From positions 1-63,584 of the forward strand of contig JASHOI010000013.1 in the NCBI GenBank assembly GCA_030041195.1: a DNA stretch of 63,584 nt. Direction: 5' to 3'. The stretch comes from Streptosporangiaceae bacterium. Its GTDB lineage: Bacteria; Actinomycetota; Actinomycetes; Streptosporangiales; Streptosporangiaceae. Within the stretch, counting starts at the first letter, position 1, and each line of letters starts with the position of its first letter. This document shows, piece after piece, positions 58,985 through 63,584 of this stretch. The position numbers and the translations under genes are program-made. A model generated the notes under the pieces. The model ran no database searches. It saw only the letters and a list, made by a program, of their open reading frames with translations, and was not told the DNA's origin.

Positions 58985-59671
58985 ATGCCGCTGACGTCGC
59001 TGCGGCGCAGCCCGCTGGTCGAGCTGGCCGTGAGCCAGCTGCGTGAGCAGGTGCTGTCCGGGCAGTGGCCGGTGGGCGGCCGGCTCCCGTCCGAGACCGA
59101 GCTCGCCCAGCGGCTCGAGGTGGGTCGCTCCACGGTGCGGGAGGCGGTGCGGGCGCTGGTCCACGCGGGACTGCTGGAGACGCGGCAGGGATCGGGCACC
59201 TACGTCCGCGCGGTCACACCGCGGGCGGACTGGGAGCCGCGGCTGCGCCGGGCCGCCGTGCTCGAGGCCTACGAGGTGCGCGAGGCGCTCGAGGTGCAGG
59301 CCGCGCGGCTGGCCGCGAGCCGGCGTACCGAAGCGGACATCGAGGCGCTGGCCGTGTGCCTGGCCGAGCGGGATCGCGCCGCCGGCGATGATGCCAGCTT
59401 CGTCGAGGCCGACCTCGCCTTCCACCGCAGCGTCGTGGCCGCCGCGCACAACCCGCTGCTCGCCGAGATGTTCGACTCGTTCGCGGCCGTGCTCCGTGAG
59501 GCGCTGATCGCGATCCGGTCCGACCAGGCCGTCCGGAGCGCCGGCTCGGACGCCGCACACGCCCGGCTCGCCGCGGCCATCGAGGCGGGCGACGCCGCCG
59601 CGGCCGTCCAGGCCACCCACGACCAGCTCGATCCCACCGCCGCCAACCTGCGAACGCTGATCGACCGGTGA
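58985..59671 (+). CDS. GntR-family regulator (FadR/FCD group)
   Basis: A 228-residue regulator with winged helix-turn-helix (LPSETELAQRLEVGRSTVREAVRALVHAGLLETRQGSGTYV, here quoted in spirit only by its conserved ends LPSETEL and GSGTYV) and an FCD ligand domain with metal-binding residues (EADLAFHRSVVAAAHNPLL). It precedes the MFS gene by seven bases, with operators upstream and inside the MFS start, so it likely controls both. Confidence 0.92.
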   Translation: MPLTSLRRSPLVELAVSQLREQVLSGQWPVGGRLPSETELAQRLEVGRSTVREAVRALVHAGLLETRQGSGTYVRAVTPRADWEPRLRRAAVLEAYEVREALEVQAARLAASRRTEADIEALAVCLAERDRAAGDDASFVEADLAFHRSVVAAAHNPLLAEMFDSFAAVLREALIAIRSDQAVRSAGSDAAHARLAAAIEAGDAAAAVQATHDQLDPTAANLRTLIDR

Positions 59672-59678
59672 GGCCGTC

Positions 59679-60944
59679 ATGACACGCCCCTTCTCGCTGC
59701 ACAGGCCAAGTCATCAGACATCTGCTTGCTCTGTCCAACCCTCCCGCCCCACCCGACCGCCCCGCCTCACCCGAACCGGCCCGATCCTGGCTCTGCTGGC
59801 CGGGACCCACGCGGTCGATGACCTGTACCAGGGTGCCGTGCCCGCGCTTCTCCCGTTCCTGGCCCTCGAGCGGCACTACACGTACGTGGGGCTCACCGGC
59901 ATCACGCTCGCGGCGACGTTCCTGTCCAGCGCGGTCCAGCCGGCCTTCGGGGTGATCACCGACAAGCACCGGCTCGGCTGGCTGATCGCGGCGGGCCTGT
60001 TCGTCGCCGGGATCGGCGTGGGCCTGTCCGGCCTGGGTGACAGCTACGCGATCACCTGGCTGGCGATCGCGCTGTCCGGCGTGGGCGTCGCGGCGTATCA
60101 CCCCGAGGCGACCCGGACCGCGCGCGGCGTGGCCGGGAACTCCACCCAGGCCATGAGCTGGTTCTCGGTGGGCGGCAACCTCGGGATCGCGCTCGGGCCG
60201 GTGCTGGTGACCCCGGTCCTGCTGATGACCGGGCTGCGCGGGACGCCGCTGCTCGCGGTGCCGGCCGTGGCCATGGCCGCGCTGCTCGCCGCGCGCCGTC
60301 CCTGGCGCCAGGCGCACGCGGCCGGGCGGGCTTGGCAGTCGGAGCGGACCGCGGCGGCGGGCAACGACCGCCAGCCGCGCCGGGACGACTGGCGCAGCTT
60401 CATCCGGCTGACCGCGGTCGTCACCACGCGCTCGGTCGCGTACTTCGGCGTCGCCTCGCTGCTCGCGCTGTTCGTGATCCGCCGGTTCCACGACCCGACC
60501 GCGGTGGGCTCGGCGGCGCTGACCACCTTCGTGGCGGCCGGCGCCGTCGGCTCGCTGACCGGCGGCTGGCTCGCCGACCGGTGGCGGCGGCTGGCCACGG
60601 TCCGGCTCGGCTACGCCTGCGCGATCCCCGCGCTCGTGCTGCTGGCAACCGCACCCGACGTCGCGGTCGTGTTCGCCGCCGCGATCCTCTCCGGGCTGGC
60701 CCTGTATCTTCCGTTCGCGGTGCAGGTCACGCTCGGCCAGGACTACCTGCCGAACCGGATCGGCACGGCCAGCGGCGTCACGCTGGGGCTGGCCATTTCC
60801 ATCGGCGGGCTGGCCGCGCCGCTGTTCGGGTTCCTGGCCGACCAGTATGGGCTGGCCGTGTCGCTCGGGGTCATCGCCGTCCTCCCGGTGCTGTCGGTTG
60901 TGCTCGCGGCCCGGCTTCGCGAGCCCCGGGCGGCCGTCGCGTGA
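59679..60944 (+). CDS. MFS transporter (fosmidomycin-resistance Fsr-like)
   Basis: A 421-residue 12-TM transporter. HAVDDLYQGAVPALLPFL at TM1 and YHPEATRTARGVAGNSTQAMSWFSVGGNLG, broken by variation near TM4-5, match the Fsr branch of the major facilitator family. The start at 59679 has GTGAGG upstream. The first 35 residues before TM1 are low-complexity and contain an operator, so expression may be weak unless derepressed. It exports or imports a small hydrophilic molecule. Confidence 0.88.
   Translation: MTRPFSLHRPSHQTSACSVQPSRPTRPPRLTRTGPILALLAGTHAVDDLYQGAVPALLPFLALERHYTYVGLTGITLAATFLSSAVQPAFGVITDKHRLGWLIAAGLFVAGIGVGLSGLGDSYAITWLAIALSGVGVAAYHPEATRTARGVAGNSTQAMSWFSVGGNLGIALGPVLVTPVLLMTGLRGTPLLAVPAVAMAALLAARRPWRQAHAAGRAWQSERTAAAGNDRQPRRDDWRSFIRLTAVVTTRSVAYFGVASLLALFVIRRFHDPTAVGSAALTTFVAAGAVGSLTGGWLADRWRRLATVRLGYACAIPALVLLATAPDVAVVFAAAILSGLALYLPFAVQVTLGQDYLPNRIGTASGVTLGLAISIGGLAAPLFGFLADQYGLAVSLGVIAVLPVLSVVLAARLREPRAAVA
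59707..59721 (-). promoter_or_regulatory. Third GntR operator copy, inside the MFS gene start
   Basis: CAAGTCATCAGACAT is the reverse complement of ATGTCTGATGACTTG, which differs at one base from the site at 58923-58937. It lies about 30 bases into the MFS coding sequence, suitable for roadblock repression. Confidence 0.5.
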
Positions 60945-60953
60945 CCGCCGCGA

Positions 60954-63053
60954 TCAGGCGCCGGCCGCGAGCCAGCGCCCGAAGAAGTCCGCCTGCGCCC
61001 GGAGCATGCCGACGATGACCGGCGGCTGCCAGAGCATGTGCGTCACCCCGGGCAGCATGAGCGTGCTGTGCTCGCGCGAGCTTGCCAGCAGTTCCCCGGA
61101 CAGCAGCAACGTGTGCCGCGGGTGGACGTTGTCGTCGGCCAGCCCGTGGATGAGCAGCAACGGCCTGCGCAGGCCGGCCGCCAGCGGCAGCAGCGACGTC
61201 TGGTCGTACGCCTCGGGGTGGAACCCCGGATGGCCGAGGTAACGCTCGGTCGCCGCGGTGTCGTAATAGCGCCAGTCGGTGACCGGCGCCCCGGCAACCG
61301 CCGCGCGGAACACGTCCGGCCGGCGCAGCACGGCCAGCGCGGCGAGGTATCCACCGAACGACCATCCGCGGATGCCGACGCGGTCCGGATCAAGTTCTCC
61401 TGGATAACGGGCCGTTACGCTGTCCAGCGCCGCCACCTGGTCGTCGAGCGCCGGTGTGGCCACGTCCAGATAGAACGCGCGCTCCCAGCCCGGGCCCCGG
61501 CCCGGCGAGCCCCGGCCGTCGGCCACGACCACCGCGAACCCCTGGTCGGCCAGCCACTGCGGCTCGTTGAACAACCGGCGCGCCTTCAGCACCTGCTGGC
61601 TCGGCCCGCCATACGGGGCCATCACAACCGGCAGCGGCCCGGTCGGCCGGTGGCCGTCCCGCGGCAGGATCACCGCGGTCCGCAGCTCCCGGTCGCCGGA
61701 CTTCAGCAGCGTCACCTGCGGCGCGAACGCCGACTCCCTGGGCAGCGACCCGACGGTGCCGGCCAGGCGGCCGTCCCGGTACACGCGCACGGTGACGCCG
61801 TCGGTCTCCAGGGTTTCGGACGAGACCGCGAGCAGGTTTCCGCGCACCGTACCGGTGTGCAGGCCCTCGTTCCGGCTGATCTGCTCGATCTCGCCGGTTA
61901 GGTGATCGACCGTGTACAGGTGCTGCTCGGTCGGCTCGGTGGTGGCCAGGAACACCGTCCGCGCCCCGGCCGCGACCACGCCGGCGACCTGCAGGCCCGG
62001 GGGCGTGCAGGGCTGGTCGTCAGCGAACAGCCGGTAGGTGTCATCGGCGATCGCGGACCGCAGCAGCCGGCCGTCGGGCAGCCAGCGCGGCGTGCCCGGC
62101 ATGAGCTGCAGCCAGGCCGGGTCGGTGTCCGCGTGCACCAGCGACGTCTCGCCGCTGTCGGGGTCGACGGTGCGGATCTCGGCCAGGTGCTGGTCCCGCG
62201 CCAGCAGCGCCAGGGTCGGCGGGCTGCCGCGCTCCCACTGCGCCGACATCAGGTACGGAAGCCGCTCGTCCGGGGCATCCCGGACCGCGACGACGCCGCC
62301 GTCGAGCCCGGCCACGATCAGGCGCACGAGCGCGTTCGCGTGCCCGGCCAGCGGGTAGCGCTGCCGGACCGGCTTTTCCTCGTTGTACGTGGGATCCGCA
62401 AGCCAGCAGGAGGTCACGTCGCTGGTGTCCACGCGCGCGACCAGCAGCCGCCGGCCGTCGGGACCCCACCAGAAGCCGTGCTGGCGGTTCTGCTCCTCGG
62501 CGGCGGCGAACTCCGCGGCGCCGTAGCTGACCTCGGGGTCGTCGTCGGAGAGCTCGAGGATGTTCTCCCCGTCCAGCGTGACCACCCGCAGCGAGCGCTC
62601 GTGCAGATACCCGACCGCGGCGCCGGCCGGGTCGATGTGCGGATCCACGCACTCCCCGCCCGCCGGCACCGGGCGGGTGCTGCCGGTGGCCAGGTCGCAG
62701 ACGAAGAGCCGGCCCGAGAGCGCGAACGCCGCCAGCCGGCCGGCCGAGTCGGTCGAGTACGCAACGATGCCGCGGGCAGACTCGCGCATCCGTTCCCGGC
62801 GCCGCAGTTCCGCGGCGGGAATCACCTCGGCCGCGCCGCCGAGCAGGTCGCGAGGGTCGGCCAGCAGGCGCTGCTCGCCGGTGTCCAGGTCGAGCGACCA
62901 CAGCGCGGTCGCCGGGTCGTCGGCGGCCAGCGCCCGCAGGAAGAGCAGGCGGCCGGGGCCGGGCTCTGGCAGCAGCGTCAGGTCACGGGGCCGGCCGAGG
63001 GCGAACCGCCGGCTGCCCGCGTAGCTCTCCAGAACCTCATCACGAGTTCCCAC
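60954..63053 (-). CDS. S9 prolyl oligopeptidase/dipeptidyl-peptidase IV-like protease
   Basis: A 699-residue protein with an N-terminal beta-propeller (residues 40-430) and a C-terminal hydrolase domain. Catalytic residues appear as GWSFGGYLA (Ser), LADDNV (Asp) and VTHMLW (His). No signal peptide is seen, so it is probably cytosolic. It would release dipeptides or cut after proline in short peptides. The GTG start at 63053 follows a run of G. Confidence 0.92.
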   Translation of the reverse strand: MGTRDEVLESYAGSRRFALGRPRDLTLLPEPGPGRLLFLRALAADDPATALWSLDLDTGEQRLLADPRDLLGGAAEVIPAAELRRRERMRESARGIVAYSTDSAGRLAAFALSGRLFVCDLATGSTRPVPAGGECVDPHIDPAGAAVGYLHERSLRVVTLDGENILELSDDDPEVSYGAAEFAAAEEQNRQHGFWWGPDGRRLLVARVDTSDVTSCWLADPTYNEEKPVRQRYPLAGHANALVRLIVAGLDGGVVAVRDAPDERLPYLMSAQWERGSPPTLALLARDQHLAEIRTVDPDSGETSLVHADTDPAWLQLMPGTPRWLPDGRLLRSAIADDTYRLFADDQPCTPPGLQVAGVVAAGARTVFLATTEPTEQHLYTVDHLTGEIEQISRNEGLHTGTVRGNLLAVSSETLETDGVTVRVYRDGRLAGTVGSLPRESAFAPQVTLLKSGDRELRTAVILPRDGHRPTGPLPVVMAPYGGPSQQVLKARRLFNEPQWLADQGFAVVVADGRGSPGRGPGWERAFYLDVATPALDDQVAALDSVTARYPGELDPDRVGIRGWSFGGYLAALAVLRRPDVFRAAVAGAPVTDWRYYDTAATERYLGHPGFHPEAYDQTSLLPLAAGLRRPLLLIHGLADDNVHPRHTLLLSGELLASSREHSTLMLPGVTHMLWQPPVIVGMLRAQADFFGRWLAAGA

Positions 63054-63072
63054 GTCCCCCCCCGTAGTTCAA

Positions 63073-63133
63073 TGATCTAGGAGGATCCGCGGCAAATACC
63101 GCACGCGATCCTCCTAGATCACGAAAATCGAAT
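63073..63133. repeat. Palindromic repeat element, copy 2
   Basis: GATCTAGGAGGATC (63074-63087) pairs perfectly with GATCCTCCTAGATC (63107-63120), 15 pairs with the flanking T-A. Inside, GCGG-CAAATA-CCGC forms a second hairpin. CGAAAATCGAAT (63122-63133) follows, the reverse complement of the flank of copy 1. Copy 2 is therefore inverted relative to copy 1. The remaining bases of 63054-63349 hold no supportable gene. Confidence 0.7.
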
Positions 63134-63349
63134 GCGTGAGCGGATCTTGAGAGGGCTGCTGGGGCCGATGGGACGAGCGGTACAGGACGGAACGGCCCGG
63201 CTCGCATCCTGCACCCGCCACCGTACGTCGCTCGTGTGGCGATCGCCTAGCGCCGGCTCGGCGGGCCGGTACAGGCGGCCGCGATCCGGCCGCGAGCAGC
63301 AGCTTCCCGCGGGTGCCGCGGCCGGCCCTCGTGCCCTATGGTCAGCCTT

Positions 63350-63584
63350 ATGACCTTTACTAGCACCCCCCGAGGCGGCCCCGGGCTAGCCCAGGAACGC
63401 CGCATCGTCACCGAGATCCCCGGGCCCGTGTCGCGGGAGCTGCTGGAGCGCCGGCAGCACGCCGTGGCACGCGGACTGAGCCACGTCCTGCCCGTGTTCG
63501 TGACCGCAGCGGGCGGCGGCGTCGTGATCGACGCGGACGGCAACTCGCTGATCGACTTCGGCTCCGGCATAGCCGTGACGACGG
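63350..63584 (+). CDS. GabT-like class III aminotransferase, 3' truncated by window edge
   Basis: The first 78 residues are present. RRIVTEIPGPVSRELLERRQ, displayed in pieces as TEIPGP and SRELLERRQ, and VVIDADGNSLIDFGSGIAVTT are strongly characteristic of 4-aminobutyrate aminotransferase, which transfers the amino group of GABA to 2-oxoglutarate using PLP. The PLP-lysine region lies beyond the window. An alternative in-frame ATG at 63338 would add four residues. Confidence 0.88.
   Translation, partial: MTFTSTPRGGPGLAQERRIVTEIPGPVSRELLERRQHAVARGLSHVLPVFVTAAGGGVVIDADGNSLIDFGSGIAVTT

Noticed and set aside
63132..63353. A 73-codon frame between the second palindromic repeat and the GabT-like gene
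   Set aside because: Arg-rich, without a ribosome site or recognisable domain, and it overlaps the GabT-like start.
1..63584. A classical secondary-metabolite biosynthetic cluster around the P450s and ABC exporter
   Set aside because: No polyketide, peptide, terpene or RiPP core enzyme is present. The gene set looks catabolic, though a tailoring role cannot be fully excluded.

Overview
The window is GC-rich actinomycete DNA. It has short intergenic gaps, frequent GTG and TTG starts, ATGA/GTGA/TTGA stop-start couplings, an F420-type luciferase-like oxidoreductase, a mycothiol-type DinB-fold protein, many TetR regulators and a PF04672-type methyltransferase. No rRNA, tRNA, CRISPR array, insertion sequence or phage gene was seen. 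About 64 protein genes are supported, two of them cut by the window edges.

Layout. (1) 1-3.3 kb: the tail of a regulator, a small membrane protein, a DrrAB-type ABC exporter and a short ACT-domain (IlvN-like) gene preceded by a complete branched-chain amino-acid attenuator. (2) 3.3-17.4 kb: a P450 (minus strand) divergent from an acyl-CoA ligase and amidohydrolase pair, facing a ten-gene minus-strand operon. That operon encodes a second amidohydrolase, a MaoC-type hydratase, an SDR, a thiolase-fold protein without the usual cysteines, a DUF35 protein, an enoyl-CoA hydratase, an amidase, a ferredoxin, a second P450 of the same family and an F420-type oxidoreductase. (3) 17.6-25.1 kb: an Lrp regulator, two M20 hydrolases, a sarcosine-oxidase-like flavoenzyme, an unrecognised protein, a creatininase-family amidohydrolase, a DUF3830 protein and an enolase-superfamily enzyme, with a SelA-like PLP enzyme divergent from it. 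(4) 26.5-40.5 kb: an eleven-gene minus-strand run of amidase, amidohydrolase, N,N-dimethylformamidase-type large subunit, HD-domain protein, second amidase, a five-gene Dpp/Opp-type importer and a TetR regulator, with a divergent GYD-domain gene. (5) 40.5-63.6 kb: ordinary chromosomal genes, including an enoyl-CoA hydratase behind a KstR-like operator, an atypical KsgA/Erm-like methyltransferase, regulator/enzyme pairs, 4-hydroxybenzoate hydroxylase, a GntR/MFS pair and an S9 peptidase, ending in the start of a GabT-like aminotransferase.

How it may work together (inference). The 3.3-40.5 kb part reads as one accessory island for taking up and dismantling a nitrogen-containing compound with amide bonds. 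An importer, three amidases, three AtzA/TrzN-type amidohydrolases, two M20 hydrolases, a creatininase-like enzyme and a formamidase-like enzyme would break C-N bonds. Two P450s, a ferredoxin, an F420-type enzyme and a flavin amine oxidase would oxidise. The ligase, hydratases, SDR and thiolase-fold/DUF35 pair would shorten a CoA-bound acid, perhaps by retro-aldol rather than thiolytic cleavage. Two distant operons in the island share a conspicuously similar promoter, which supports treating them as one system. The substrate cannot be read from the sequence.

The clearest non-coding signals are the ilv-type attenuator at 2.77-2.95 kb, the shared promoter, several perfect operator-like palindromes beside regulator genes, and a two-copy palindromic repeat in inverted orientation at 49.7 and 63.1 kb.
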